Source: Sphingorhabdus sp. (lineage in GTDB: Bacteria; Pseudomonadota; Alphaproteobacteria; Sphingomonadales; Sphingomonadaceae). From it: DNA of 34,221 nt. The notes under the pieces are model-generated. The model ran no database searches. It was not told where the DNA came from and saw only the letters and a list, made by a program, of their open reading frames with translations. Where the stretch lies: positions 1 to 34,221 of the forward strand of contig JADMKQ010000058.1 of assembly GCA_015478735.1 (NCBI GenBank), read 5' to 3'. Made by a program: the position numbers and the translations under genes. Below, piece after piece: positions 9,066-17,551 of the stretch (the first letter of the stretch is position 1; the number at the start of each line of letters is the position of its first letter).

Positions 9066-9440
9066 ATGAAAGAAGAGCAGAAATCTGATCGGGAAACTGG
9101 GTCACAGCTTAATCCAAAATATGATTCAAATGGGCTGATTACCGCTGTTGTGACAGATGTTTCATCTGGTGACATACTGATGGTTGCCTTTATGAATGCT
9201 GAAGCGCTTGATTTGACTTTGGAAACCGGAATTGCCCATTTTTACTCACGGAGCCGTCAGAAGCTTTGGAAAAAAGGCGAATCATCGGGCAATATTCTGA
9301 ATGTGACCGAGATGCGGATCGACTGTGATCAGGATGCCTTATGGATCAAAGCGGAGCCAGCCGGACCCACCTGTCATACGGGGGCTAAAAGTTGCTTTTA
9401 CCGCAAAGTTGAAAATGGCCAGTTGCGAGATGCTGGATGA
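9066..9440 (+). CDS. hisI: Phosphoribosyl-AMP cyclohydrolase
   Basis: This enzyme catalyses the third step of histidine synthesis, opening the adenine ring of PR-AMP. At 124 aa it is the monofunctional form without the HisE pyrophosphohydrolase domain. Conserved motifs are [23 protein letters not shown], the metal-binding DCDQDAL and the Zn-binding GPTCHTG...SCFYR. The gene is divergent from purF, with about 190 bp between the two starts, and is not next to other his genes. Its stop overlaps the start of the following lipoprotein gene by 4 bp (ATGA). Confidence 0.95.
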   Translation: MKEEQKSDRETGSQLNPKYDSNGLITAVVTDVSSGDILMVAFMNAEALDLTLETGIAHFYSRSRQKLWKKGESSGNILNVTEMRIDCDQDALWIKAEPAGPTCHTGAKSCFYRKVENGQLRDAG

Positions 9441-9970
9441 GATGGAGATGTTTCGGGGCTTTGCTTTTACTCAGCGCCTGCAATATGTCTGGCGACGGGC
9501 AGGGTAAGGATAGTCCGGAACATGGCACGCAGCCGTCATCTTTAGAGCAAGCGGCGATTGATGCGGGGGTCATCCCGGATGTCCGCAATATGAACCTTTC
9601 CGGAGCGTTTGAGAGGCGTAGCGATCTGGGTGAGGACCGGTTTTGTGCCGTTGGCAATGATGAACATGGTTATCAGGTCGGGCTGCTGGCGGTATTTGGT
9701 CCGGACAGCAAGTGCGAAGCGATGGGATCTGCCGAACGGGTCGGAGAAAATGTCCGTATCACTTTGGATGGTAAAGAAAAATGCACGATTGTTGCGAGTT
9801 TTGACGGGGTTGAGCTCCAGTTTCCGGGCGACTTGCCACAATCCTGTAAAAGTTATTGCACAGCGCGGGCGTCATTGGATGGCGTGAGCTTTTATCTGGT
9901 GGGAGAGGGCGACGCAGTGGCCCGTTCTACCCGGGGCCGCGAAATAGAAAATCTGTGTCCGGGCGGTTAG
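9437..9970 (+). CDS. Cys-rich lipoprotein of unknown function
   Basis: I do not recognise this 177-aa protein. It begins with a short signal peptide and a lipobox (LLLSAC, Cys15), so it is probably a lipid-anchored envelope protein. The mature part is acidic and soluble-looking. Besides the lipobox Cys it has six cysteines (FCAV, KCEA, KCTI, SCKSYC, LCPG), an even number that would suit three disulfides in the periplasm. It overlaps the hisI stop by 4 bp and so should be translated from the same message. The MerR gene begins 37 bp after it but has its own promoter. Similar small lipoproteins are often annotated as hypothetical in sphingomonads. Confidence 0.75.
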   Translation: MRWRCFGALLLLSACNMSGDGQGKDSPEHGTQPSSLEQAAIDAGVIPDVRNMNLSGAFERRSDLGEDRFCAVGNDEHGYQVGLLAVFGPDSKCEAMGSAERVGENVRITLDGKEKCTIVASFDGVELQFPGDLPQSCKSYCTARASLDGVSFYLVGEGDAVARSTRGREIENLCPGG

Positions 9971-9972
9971 TA

Positions 9973-10007
9973 TTGACGTTTACGTTAGCGTAAGCTATAA
10001 AAGCCTC
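9973..10007 (+). promoter_or_regulatory. Sigma-70-type promoter with palindromic operator in its spacer
   Basis: TTGACG at 9973-9978 and TATAAA at 9996-10001 are separated by exactly 17 bp. The spacer holds TTACGTTAGCGTAA at 9980-9993, a near-perfect palindrome with TTACG/CGTAA arms. This is the usual place for a MerR-family operator, and the gene that follows encodes a MerR protein, so autoregulation is the natural reading. The expected transcription start, six or seven bases after the -10 box, coincides with the ATG at 10008, which suggests a leaderless message. Confidence 0.75.
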
Positions 10008-10439
10008 ATGTCCAGATCGCTCAACCATGCAGAGCTTGACACGCCAGACCTGAAAAATCGCGAAACCTATACGATTTCGGATTTGTCCGAGGAATTTGGC
10101 GTTACGGCTCGTGCGCTTCGCTTTTATGAAGACGAAGGGCTTATCGCTCCCCACCGGAAAGGCTTGTCTCGTATCTATACGAAACGCGATCGTGCGCGCC
10201 TTGCCTGGATCATGCGGGCTAAAAATGTCGGCTTTAGTCTGACCGAAATCCGTGAAATGATCGATCTTTATGACCTTGGTGACGGGCGTATCACGCAAAT
10301 GGAAGTCACGCTTGAGAAATGTCAGGAAAAGGTAGATCTTCTAAAGAAACAGCGGAGCGACATTGACAGTTCGATCAAGGAAATCACTGGATTTATCAAA
10401 ATTGTGCAGAACGCTGTGAAAAACGCAAAATCGCAATAA
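10008..10439 (+). CDS. MerR-family transcriptional regulator
   Basis: This is a 143-aa MerR-family DNA-binding protein. The winged helix-turn-helix starts at [21 protein letters not shown] (residues 21-41) and continues through GLSRIY. A long C-terminal helix (about 95-125) would form the dimer coiled coil. There is a single cysteine (Cys105), so it is unlikely to be a thiol-based metal sensor like CueR or ZntR. The next gene encodes an acyl-CoA dehydrogenase, which points to the group of MerR proteins controlling acyl-CoA or branched-chain amino-acid breakdown, such as LiuR. That functional link is inference from context. A promoter with an internal palindrome lies immediately upstream. Confidence 0.88.
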   Translation: MSRSLNHAELDTPDLKNRETYTISDLSEEFGVTARALRFYEDEGLIAPHRKGLSRIYTKRDRARLAWIMRAKNVGFSLTEIREMIDLYDLGDGRITQMEVTLEKCQEKVDLLKKQRSDIDSSIKEITGFIKIVQNAVKNAKSQ

Positions 10440-10506
10440 AATTTCTTCAATATAGAAACAGTCTGTCAGAGATTTCTGGCCAACTCCAAATAGAAAGTTT
10501 CAGATA

Positions 10507-12309
10507 ATGCCTAGTTATCAAGCTCCCATCCGCGATACGCAGTTTATCATCAACAATGTGCTTGATATCGAGCGTTTCTCCAAATTGCCGGGCTTTGAAA
10601 ATGCTTCGCCTGAAATGATCGATGCAATTCTTGTTGAGGCGGGTAAATTTATTGAAAATGTGCTGTTTCCCCTCAACCAGGTCGGGGATCAGGAAGGCTG
10701 TGTCCGCCACGAAGATGGCAGTGTAACGACGCCGACCGGTTTCAAAGAAGCCTATAAGCAGTTTTGTGAAGCGGGTTGGAGTACTTTGTCCGCGCCAGAG
10801 GAGTTTGGCGGACAGGCCATGCCGCATATCGTTTCGATGGCGGTTGAGGAATATATGTCGAGCGGCAATATGGCTTTTGCCATGTATCCTGGCCTGACCC
10901 ACGGCGCTATTTCAGCCATTCTTGCAAAAGGCAGCGACGAACAGAAGGCCAAGTTTGTTCCCAAAATGGTGTCGGGTGAATGGACAGGCACCATGAACCT
11001 GACAGAACCGCATTGCGGCACCGATCTGGGACTTATCAGGACCAAGGCTGTTCCCCATGATGACGGTTCTTATGCGATTACGGGAACAAAGATTTTTATC
11101 TCGTCCGGTGAGCACGACATGTCCGAGAATATCATCCATCTGGTGCTCGCCAAAACCCCCGATGCACCGGATAGTGTGAAGGGCATATCCTTGTTCATCG
11201 TGCCCAAGTTTATCGTCAATGAAGACGGATCGCCGGGGGACAAAAACGCAGTGTCCTGCGGTTCGATCGAGCATAAAATGGGAATTCACGGCAACAGCAC
11301 ATGTGTCATGAACTATGACGGTGCGACTGGTTATCTGGTTGGTGAAGAGAATAAGGGACTGGCAGCGATGTTCATCATGATGAATGTCGCGCGTCTGGGC
11401 GTCGGTCAACAAGGGCTTGGCGTAGCCGAGGTCGCTTATCAAAATGCCGTTCATTATGCCAATGACCGTCGTCAGGGCAGGGCATTGACGGGGCCACAAG
11501 ATCCGGAAGAGAAAGCCGATACTTTGTTCGTGCATCCGGATGTGCGCCGAATGTTGCTGGACGCAAAAGCATTTACCGAGGGTATGCGCGCTCTGTGTCT
11601 TTGGGGCGCTTTACAAGCAGATTTGATTCACAAGGCAGAAACCGAAGAAGAGCGCCAGACCTCTGATGACTTGCTGTCGCTATTGACACCAGTGATCAAA
11701 GGCTATGGTACGGATAAGGGCTATGAAGTCGCCACGAACGCGCAGCAGGTTTATGGCGGGCATGGCTATATTGCCGAATGGGGCATGGAACAATATGTTC
11801 GTGATGCCCGTATCTCGATGATTTATGAAGGCACAAACGGTATCCAGGCGATGGATCTGGTGGGCCGGAAGCTGGCTCAAAATGGTGGCCGCGCTGTTCA
11901 GGTGTTGTTCGCTTTGATTGCCAAGGAAGTGGCAGAAGCGAAAAATGACGACAAGCTGAAAGACTTTGCCGAAGCCTTGGAAAAAGCCAATGCCGAACTT
12001 CAAAAAGCCACGATGTGGTTCATGCAAAACGCGATGGCCAATCCCAATAATGCTGGGGCCGGCGCGCATCACTATATGCATATCATGGGTATCGTAGCTC
12101 TCGGTCTCATGTGGCTGCGGATGGCGAGTGCCGCTTCGAAGGCGCTGACCGTCGGCGAAGACAATGCGGCATTTTACGAGGCAAAGCTGGTAACGGCACG
12201 CTATTATTCGGAACGTTTCTTCCCAGATGCCGGATCGCTACGCCGTAAAATCGAAGGCGGTAGCGAAGCGATGATGGCGCTTCCGCCAGAGATGTTTGGC
12301 GTTGCCTAA
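10507..12309 (+). CDS. Acyl-CoA dehydrogenase, DmdC-like long form
   Basis: This FAD-dependent acyl-CoA dehydrogenase has 600 aa, clearly longer than the roughly 380-aa short enzymes. It resembles the clade with an extra C-terminal domain that includes 3-methylmercaptopropionyl-CoA dehydrogenase (DmdC) and several FadE-like enzymes. Visible motifs are MNLTEPHCGTDLGLIRTKA and GTKIFISSGEH (FAD and substrate contacts), the RLGVGQQGLG helix, QVYGGHGYIAEW, and YEGTNGIQAMDL with Glu441 as the probable catalytic base. The final 130 residues or so form the additional helical domain. It follows the MerR gene by 67 bp. No copy of the upstream palindrome is found in that gap, so read-through from the MerR promoter is possible. 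Chain-length specificity cannot be told from sequence. Confidence 0.9.
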   Translation: MPSYQAPIRDTQFIINNVLDIERFSKLPGFENASPEMIDAILVEAGKFIENVLFPLNQVGDQEGCVRHEDGSVTTPTGFKEAYKQFCEAGWSTLSAPEEFGGQAMPHIVSMAVEEYMSSGNMAFAMYPGLTHGAISAILAKGSDEQKAKFVPKMVSGEWTGTMNLTEPHCGTDLGLIRTKAVPHDDGSYAITGTKIFISSGEHDMSENIIHLVLAKTPDAPDSVKGISLFIVPKFIVNEDGSPGDKNAVSCGSIEHKMGIHGNSTCVMNYDGATGYLVGEENKGLAAMFIMMNVARLGVGQQGLGVAEVAYQNAVHYANDRRQGRALTGPQDPEEKADTLFVHPDVRRMLLDAKAFTEGMRALCLWGALQADLIHKAETEEERQTSDDLLSLLTPVIKGYGTDKGYEVATNAQQVYGGHGYIAEWGMEQYVRDARISMIYEGTNGIQAMDLVGRKLAQNGGRAVQVLFALIAKEVAEAKNDDKLKDFAEALEKANAELQKATMWFMQNAMANPNNAGAGAHHYMHIMGIVALGLMWLRMASAASKALTVGEDNAAFYEAKLVTARYYSERFFPDAGSLRRKIEGGSEAMMALPPEMFGVA

Positions 12310-12318
12310 GCCGTAAAT

Positions 12319-12429
12319 GGCCTAGACCCTGTTCACTTTTGATTGAATCAAAATTGGGGCCTAATCTACTGTTTTATCGTGATTTCCGAGCCGTGAAATG
12401 TTCCATTTCACTCGAAATCACTCTAGGCC
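12319..12429. other. Structured intergenic element, potential three-way junction
   Basis: The outer arms GGCCTAGA (12319-12326) and TCTAGGCC (12422-12429) are perfect complements. Inside are two further stems. The palindrome TTTTGATTGAATCAAAA is at 12337-12353. A longer hairpin at 12379-12421 has GTGATTT paired with AAATCAC, CGA with TCG, and GTGAAATG with CATTTCAC around a TTC loop. This hairpin stacks directly on the outer stem. The element fills the gap between two convergent genes and ends one base before the stop codon of the hydrolase gene. It could be a small RNA, a bidirectional terminator or a dispersed repeat; no T-run supports a simple intrinsic terminator. Confidence 0.6.
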
Positions 12430-12430
12430 G

Positions 12431-13144
12431 CTAAAAAATCTCTTCAAACATGCTGAGCATTGCGGCTTTGCTTTGGCGATCTGCGGACGCGTTATATGCC
12501 ACCGCGTCCAGCGGTCTTTTGTCACTTTCGGGGTCGGTAAAACCATGCACGACACCGGTATAAGTGTGCATGTGACAATCCGCTCCCGCAAGATCCATTT
12601 CTTCCAGAAACGCACGGACCTGTTTGGGTGGGACCAGCGGATCTGCTCTGCCGTGGCATACCAATAGCCTTGCTTTAATCGTCCCTTTTTTGGCGGGTAA
12701 AGGTGTTCCAAGCAGACCGTGAAAGCTCACGACCAGCGCCAGTTCTTCGCCGGAGCGGGCCATTTCCAGAACAATTTCTCCGCCCATGCAATATCCGATC
12801 GCTGCGATACGATTGTTGGCAAGCCCGGACCGGACACGCAATTCATCCAGCGCACAGCGGAAGCGCGCCCGGTAATATTCGGGATCCGCCCGGAGCGCAT
12901 CCGCCAGCGCCCGGCTCTTTCGCATATCGGTGATTTCACCCTGACCATAAATATCACATACCATCGCCGCATAGCCGAGCGACGCCAGCCACCGTGCGCG
13001 ATCCATCATGAGCTGATTGGGGCCGGCAATGGTCGGGACAACCAATATACCGGCCCGTGGATAGCGACTTGGCTGGGCCATATAGCCTTGAAGGTCTAGA
13101 TCACCGTGTTGGTAGGTGAACGTGGTGACTTCGATGGAGCTCAT
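12431..13144 (-). CDS. Dienelactone hydrolase family protein
   Basis: This is an alpha/beta hydrolase of the dienelactone hydrolase family, 237 aa. The Cys-His-Asp triad typical of this family is visible: Cys119 in GYCMGG, Asp168 in HGRADPLVP and His200 in VVHGFTDP. The family opens lactone rings in chlorocatechol breakdown, but most chromosomal copies, including probably this one, have no known substrate. No catechol-pathway genes are nearby. The start codon overlaps the cysK stop (ATGA, 13144-13141), so it is translationally coupled to cysK. The stop lies next to the structured intergenic element. Confidence 0.88.
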   Translation of the reverse strand: MSSIEVTTFTYQHGDLDLQGYMAQPSRYPRAGILVVPTIAGPNQLMMDRARWLASLGYAAMVCDIYGQGEITDMRKSRALADALRADPEYYRARFRCALDELRVRSGLANNRIAAIGYCMGGEIVLEMARSGEELALVVSFHGLLGTPLPAKKGTIKARLLVCHGRADPLVPPKQVRAFLEEMDLAGADCHMHTYTGVVHGFTDPESDKRPLDAVAYNASADRQSKAAMLSMFEEIF

Positions 13145-14061
13145 TCTTCGGGCAGAAAATCCGGCACGGATAAATAACGTTCACCCGAGTCGTAGTTAAA
13201 GCCGAGAACCTTCGCTCCTTCGCCAAGTTCCGGAAGTTTTTGTGCGATCGCCGCCAGCGTTGCGCCGGAACTGATGCCGATCAACATGCCTTCTTCCTTT
13301 GCAGCCCGCAGCGCCATTGCCTTGGCATCAGCTGGTTCGACCAGAATGGCACCGTCGATATTCTGGGTATGCAGGTTACCGGGAATGAAGCCAGCGCCGA
13401 TTCCCTGAATGGGGTGGGGACCGGGTTGGCCGCCGCTGATGACTGGCGAACCAGTGGGTTCCACTGCAAAGACTTTCAGTCCGCTCCATTCTTTTTTGAG
13501 CACATCGGCAACACCGGAAATATGACCACCGGTACCAACGCCGGTTATAATCGCATCGAGCGGATTATCTTTAAAATCGGCCAATATTTCTTGTGCCGTA
13601 GTTCGCTTATGGACTTCAAAATTGGCTGGGTTTTCGAACTGTTGCGGCATCCATGCGTCGGGCGTGGAATCCACAAGCTCCTGCGCGCGTTCGATAGCAC
13701 CCTTCATGCCTTTTTCTTTGGGCGTAAGATCAAATTTGGCCCCATAAGCAAGCATCAGTCTGCGCCGCTCCAGAGACATGGAATCCGGCATGACCAGGAT
13801 CAGTTTATAACCCTTCACCGCAGCGACCATGGACAGGCCAACACCGGTATTGCCCGACGTTGGTTCGATAATCGTGCCATTGGGTTTCAAAGCGCCAGAT
13901 TGTTCGGCATCTTCAATCATCGCCAAAGCGATACGGTCTTTAACGGAACCGGCGGGGTTGGAACGCTCTGACTTGATCCAGACATGAGCGTTTTCAAACA
14001 GGCGCTGCATTTTGATATGCGGCGTATTTCCGATTGTTTCCAGTATGTTATTGGCAATCAT
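13141..14061 (-). CDS. cysK: Cysteine synthase A (O-acetylserine sulfhydrylase)
   Basis: This PLP enzyme makes L-cysteine from O-acetylserine and sulfide. The length of 306 aa is typical. The PLP lysine is K41 in NPAGSVKDR. The TSGNTG loop binds substrate, [10 protein letters not shown] cradles the PLP phosphate, and GISSGAT lies near the C-terminus. The gene starts 23 bp after the MFS stop and overlaps the following hydrolase gene, so MFS-cysK-hydrolase looks like one operon. The upstream exporter could move a cysteine-related metabolite, but that is only suggested by position. Confidence 0.95.
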   Translation of the reverse strand: MIANNILETIGNTPHIKMQRLFENAHVWIKSERSNPAGSVKDRIALAMIEDAEQSGALKPNGTIIEPTSGNTGVGLSMVAAVKGYKLILVMPDSMSLERRRLMLAYGAKFDLTPKEKGMKGAIERAQELVDSTPDAWMPQQFENPANFEVHKRTTAQEILADFKDNPLDAIITGVGTGGHISGVADVLKKEWSGLKVFAVEPTGSPVISGGQPGPHPIQGIGAGFIPGNLHTQNIDGAILVEPADAKAMALRAAKEEGMLIGISSGATLAAIAQKLPELGEGAKVLGFNYDSGERYLSVPDFLPEE

Positions 14062-14084
14062 TAGTCTGTTCTCCTATCTAGGTT

Positions 14085-15320
14085 TCAAGCGACACGAGTC
14101 TTTTGTGCTTCTTCTATCTCCAGATCCTCCGGAGGATCGAAAGTTTTGGCCGCGCCCAGTTGCGGGAACAGACGTGACCAGAGTCCTGTGATGACTATAG
14201 CACCTGCGCCGCCCGCTACAATGGCGGCGATGGGACCGAATAACACGGCCAAGCCGCCCGACAGAGCATCACCCAGTTCGTTGGAAGCACTGACTGTCAT
14301 CTGGCTAACAGCGCCAACCCGTCCGCGGCGGTCATCAGGCGTGTGAAGCTGGATCAATGAACCACGCACATAGATGCCGAACATATCTGCCGCGCCGCAA
14401 ATGGCCAGACAGGCCATCGACAAGGGTAGGGATTTGCTTAAAGCAAAGCCGATCGTGGCCAAGCCGAAAACGGCCATAGCGATCAACATCTTGTTACCAA
14501 CATTGCGCGACAGCGGCGCAAATGAAAATATGGCCGCGACCAACACCGCGCCAATGGCGGGGGATGCCGCCAGCAGGGAAAGCCCAATCTCTCCCGCATC
14601 CAATATGTCCCTTGCGAACACCGGGATCATTGCGGTGGCACCGGCGAGGAACATGACGAGGAGGTCCAGCGTTATTGCGCCGAGCACCAGCTTGTTGGTC
14701 CAGACATAGGACATGCCATCCATCACTTGGCGCAGAGGGCCTTTACTGCGGTCAATCGCGCTGCGCTGAACTGGTCCGATCATGAGCATTGCGATTACAG
14801 CGAGCAAATAAAGCGCTGCGCAAACAAAATAGGGAAGGGCAGGTGCAACTTTGTACAGCGGCCCTGCCATACCTGGTCCAGCGATGACGCCAACTTGCCA
14901 CGCGATGGTGGACAGCGCGATTGCACGGGGCAGAGATGCCTTGGGTACAAGATTCGGCGCGAGTGAACTGATAGCCGGGCCCAGGAAAGCCCGGCAGATG
15001 CCGAGCAGCACTGAAATGATATAAATAGTCCAAAGGGTGAGTTGCCCGCTGACAGTCAGCAGTCCTAAGGATAAAGCAATAAGGCCCTGCACGGCCAGAA
15101 CAATCCGTGCAATCCAGCGCCTGTCCATATGATCGGCGACCCAGCCGACAACAGGTGTTAGGATGAATAATGGCACAAATTGCAGCAAACCAAGCAGCCC
15201 CAATATACCCGCCGAAGCGCTGACCCCCATATCTTCACGGGCCAGATTATAGGCTTGCCAGCCAAGGATGAGCATCATCGCATAGAGCGCGAACATCGCA
15301 GCCAGCCGCGAAAACCACAA
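14085..15320 (-). CDS. MFS transporter (EntS/MFS_3-like), start uncertain
   Basis: This major facilitator protein of about 411 aa has roughly 12 hydrophobic segments and the signature GWVADHMDRRWIARI between helices 2 and 3. It resembles the MFS_3 group that includes enterobactin exporter EntS. The only ordinary start before TM1 is a TTG at 15320, which has no visible ribosome-binding site and begins inside a stretch that reads like genuine protein: upstream in frame come HPFTIPNYRY before LWFSRLAAMF. No ATG, GTG or TTG occurs between the in-frame stop at 15386-15384 and 15320. Translation from a rare ATC or ATA codon, or a start-region frameshift, should be considered. Substrate is unknown. 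It probably leads an operon with cysK. Confidence 0.82.
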   Translation of the reverse strand: MWFSRLAAMFALYAMMLILGWQAYNLAREDMGVSASAGILGLLGLLQFVPLFILTPVVGWVADHMDRRWIARIVLAVQGLIALSLGLLTVSGQLTLWTIYIISVLLGICRAFLGPAISSLAPNLVPKASLPRAIALSTIAWQVGVIAGPGMAGPLYKVAPALPYFVCAALYLLAVIAMLMIGPVQRSAIDRSKGPLRQVMDGMSYVWTNKLVLGAITLDLLVMFLAGATAMIPVFARDILDAGEIGLSLLAASPAIGAVLVAAIFSFAPLSRNVGNKMLIAMAVFGLATIGFALSKSLPLSMACLAICGAADMFGIYVRGSLIQLHTPDDRRGRVGAVSQMTVSASNELGDALSGGLAVLFGPIAAIVAGGAGAIVITGLWSRLFPQLGAAKTFDPPEDLEIEEAQKTRVA

Positions 15321-15649
15321 ATAGCGGTAATTTGGTATCGTAAAGGGATGGGGTGCGGTCTGTGTGATGGCTCTGATCTTCTTTTAGGGTCAGTCTTTGG
15401 CGTTTTTCTTTAAGGTTCAGTGATTTGGCTGGTTTAGGCCGGTCTGCCTTTGCAGAACAGCAATTTTTTATTGGGGTCCCTATTGCAGCACTTGTGATGG
15501 AGTTTTTTCGAGCGGGTTTCGCAGCTTAACCTTTCGCGTCCTCTCGTCCCTAAGCGGTACAGGCGCATTTCCATGATGGCGGGACAAGATTATATTGGTA
15601 AATAAATCCTTAAGATAAACGGACCAGAGTCAATCGGAGCCTTGGAAGA
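15321..15649. other. 329-bp gap between divergent genes
   Basis: This region lies between the MFS gene (minus) and the L,D-transpeptidase gene (plus). Its left part holds the open in-frame extension of the MFS gene (15321-15383). The remainder must carry both promoters, but I found no convincing -35/-10 pair. Only tiny reading frames of about ten codons occur. I see no RNA gene or repeat in it. Confidence 0.5.
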
Positions 15650-16312
15650 ATGAACAACCGGATTACCCGGATCGGGATGCGAGTCAGCAAAACTATACTC
15701 GTTTTGGCGGGACTGGCCGTGTTATCCCTTATAATTATGGGGACCTTCCGCGCCGGAGCGACAACGCCATCAACTCCATTGGCTCCAGAAACGGTCGTCG
15801 AATCGCAAGGTATAGAGCCCGTCGATACAGTGCTGGTGGAGCTTGATTCACCTTTTGTCATAAAGCGCGTTTTGCAAATAGATGAGCCATTTGTGCATGG
15901 CTATTATAAATGGGACGACGAAGGTGTTCCAGATGGTGAAATTGTGATCACCGTCGATTTAAAGGCGGAATCATTGTCTGTGTTCCGGGATGGCTATGAA
16001 ATTGGTGCGGCCGTCATCAAATTCGGTGATGCGCTGAAACCTACACCGACCGGCGTTTTCCCCATTACTCAGAAAAATGCGGATCATGTATCGAATATAT
16101 ATGATGCGCCGATGCCTTATATGATGCGGCTGACCAATGATGGCATCGCGATCCATGGCGCCGAGGTGAAATATGGCTATGGAACACGAGGCTGTATCGG
16201 GGTTCCGACAGAGTTTGCCCGCCTGCTGTTCGAACAGGTGAAGCTCGGCGACCGTGTGATTGTCACCGATGGGAAGATGCTTGGTATGGGCGATACGATC
16301 ATTGCGGGATAA
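15650..16312 (+). CDS. L,D-transpeptidase (YkuD domain)
   Basis: This is a peptidoglycan L,D-transpeptidase of 220 aa. A single membrane segment at residues 15-32 anchors it or serves as a signal sequence, and a short Pro/Thr-rich linker follows. The YkuD domain occupies roughly residues 95-208. The catalytic signature is complete: His169 in IHGAE and Cys182 in GTRGCIGVP, with the usual Arg-Gly before the Cys. The family forms 3-3 crosslinks or attaches proteins to the wall. The TAA stop lies only 3 bp from the stop of the convergent RoxA-like gene. Confidence 0.9.
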   Translation: MNNRITRIGMRVSKTILVLAGLAVLSLIIMGTFRAGATTPSTPLAPETVVESQGIEPVDTVLVELDSPFVIKRVLQIDEPFVHGYYKWDDEGVPDGEIVITVDLKAESLSVFRDGYEIGAAVIKFGDALKPTPTGVFPITQKNADHVSNIYDAPMPYMMRLTNDGIAIHGAEVKYGYGTRGCIGVPTEFARLLFEQVKLGDRVIVTDGKMLGMGDTIIAG

Positions 16313-16315
16313 GCC

Positions 16316-17470
16316 TTACAAATCGCAAGTCAGGCTGCCCTGATTATAAAATGTGGTGACAAGCGACATGACATCCTCGGATTGGATCAATTCCTGATTT
16401 AAGGCTATCCGATCCTGCGCGCACAGACTTTCTGCAAAAGCGATGGCTTTTGAATCTGTGCAAGGAAAAGACTCACCATCAACAAATAGCAAAAGCGAAT
16501 TGCTATGTTGGCGGATGTAGGAAAAACGACTGGCAGGGTTACGGAGCAGTGACTGACCGCTCGTAAGAATTTCTCGTAGATGTTCAGCACTGGCGGATTC
16601 TTCTGCGCCCCAATCCGTATCGGGATATTTGGGTGTGCTACTATATTCCCCGAACCATCGGGCAAAGGCTACGCGGTCGGCCATTTTATCGGTAACCATT
16701 TTATGCAACGCATCAACCGCGTCTTGCCGGATCTCGCCAGGATTATCCTGTGCTGTTAGCTGAGGATCATTGTAACGATCATCGTCTTTCATCTCAGCGA
16801 GCATGTCATCAACCCAATCACCGATCAGCTCGCTACGGGACGGTGCGCGAAAGCCTACAGAATAAGTCATGCAATGATCGCTGACGGCGACACCGTTATG
16901 GGAGAAGCCGGGCGGGACATATAATATGTCGCCGGGTTCGCAAATCCACTCTTCAGTTACTTCAAAATCGGCGAGCAGGCGCAGATCCTCATGTGGTAAT
17001 GTTGCTGTACCGGAATCGCATACCGCTCCGATTTGCCAACGGCGTTGACCAGCACCTTGGATCAGGAAAACATCATATTGGTCAAAATGCGGGCCGACTC
17101 CACCGCCTTGGGTCGCATAGCTCACCATGACATCATCAATCCGCCAGTTTGGAATGAAGCGAAACGGTTCAATGAGGGCAGCAACGCTTGGCACATAATG
17201 ATCCACAGCCTGAACCAACAAAGTCCATTGCTTGTCACCAAGTTGGCCAAAACGTTCTTCACCGAGCGGGCCATGTTCTACGACCCACCCGCCGTCTGCG
17301 GTCGTTTGCGTTATCAGCCGCGATTCCAAGCCCTCTTCACAGGCCAAGCCAGCCAGATCGTCAGGCTCCAGTGGATCGCTCCATGCCGCCCAGGAATTTT
17401 TGATTAGCAGAGGCTTTTTCTGCCAATTGTCACGTAAAAATGTGGCGGTATCAAAATTGATCAATTGCAT
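16316..17470 (-). CDS. roxA: JmjC/cupin oxygenase, RoxA/YcfD-like ribosomal protein uL16 arginine hydroxylase
   Basis: This is an Fe(II)/2-oxoglutarate-dependent oxygenase of the ROX family (384 aa). E. coli YcfD/RoxA hydroxylates an arginine of ribosomal protein uL16. The iron-binding triad is visible as His128 and Asp130 in GPHFDQYDVF and His191 in PPGFSHNGVA, close to the E. coli positions. The phrase GAGQRRWQIG after the HxD motif is typical. The C-terminal 180 residues or so match the dimerisation and winged-helix part of the family. The gene is divergent from the rluE-like gene. The symbol is assigned by family and the substrate is inferred. Confidence 0.85.
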   Translation of the reverse strand: MQLINFDTATFLRDNWQKKPLLIKNSWAAWSDPLEPDDLAGLACEEGLESRLITQTTADGGWVVEHGPLGEERFGQLGDKQWTLLVQAVDHYVPSVAALIEPFRFIPNWRIDDVMVSYATQGGGVGPHFDQYDVFLIQGAGQRRWQIGAVCDSGTATLPHEDLRLLADFEVTEEWICEPGDILYVPPGFSHNGVAVSDHCMTYSVGFRAPSRSELIGDWVDDMLAEMKDDDRYNDPQLTAQDNPGEIRQDAVDALHKMVTDKMADRVAFARWFGEYSSTPKYPDTDWGAEESASAEHLREILTSGQSLLRNPASRFSYIRQHSNSLLLFVDGESFPCTDSKAIAFAESLCAQDRIALNQELIQSEDVMSLVTTFYNQGSLTCDL

Positions 17471-17551
17471 GTCAGCCCTATACGAAATCCCAAGGGATTA
17501 TCATCAACAATAAATTTGCCGAGACGGGTGGTCAGTGTCAAAGAGCATCGC

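Noticed and set aside
10912-11535. 207-codon minus-strand frame inside the acyl-CoA dehydrogenase gene
   Set aside because: Shadow frame of a well-supported gene, no motif and no ribosome-binding site.
13240-13971. 243-codon plus-strand frame opposite cysK
   Set aside because: cysK is unambiguous and the opposite frame has no family character.
17465-17551. 29-codon upstream extension of the rluE-like gene
   Set aside because: Overlaps the roxA start and precedes a natural family start (MAQLILFNKP).
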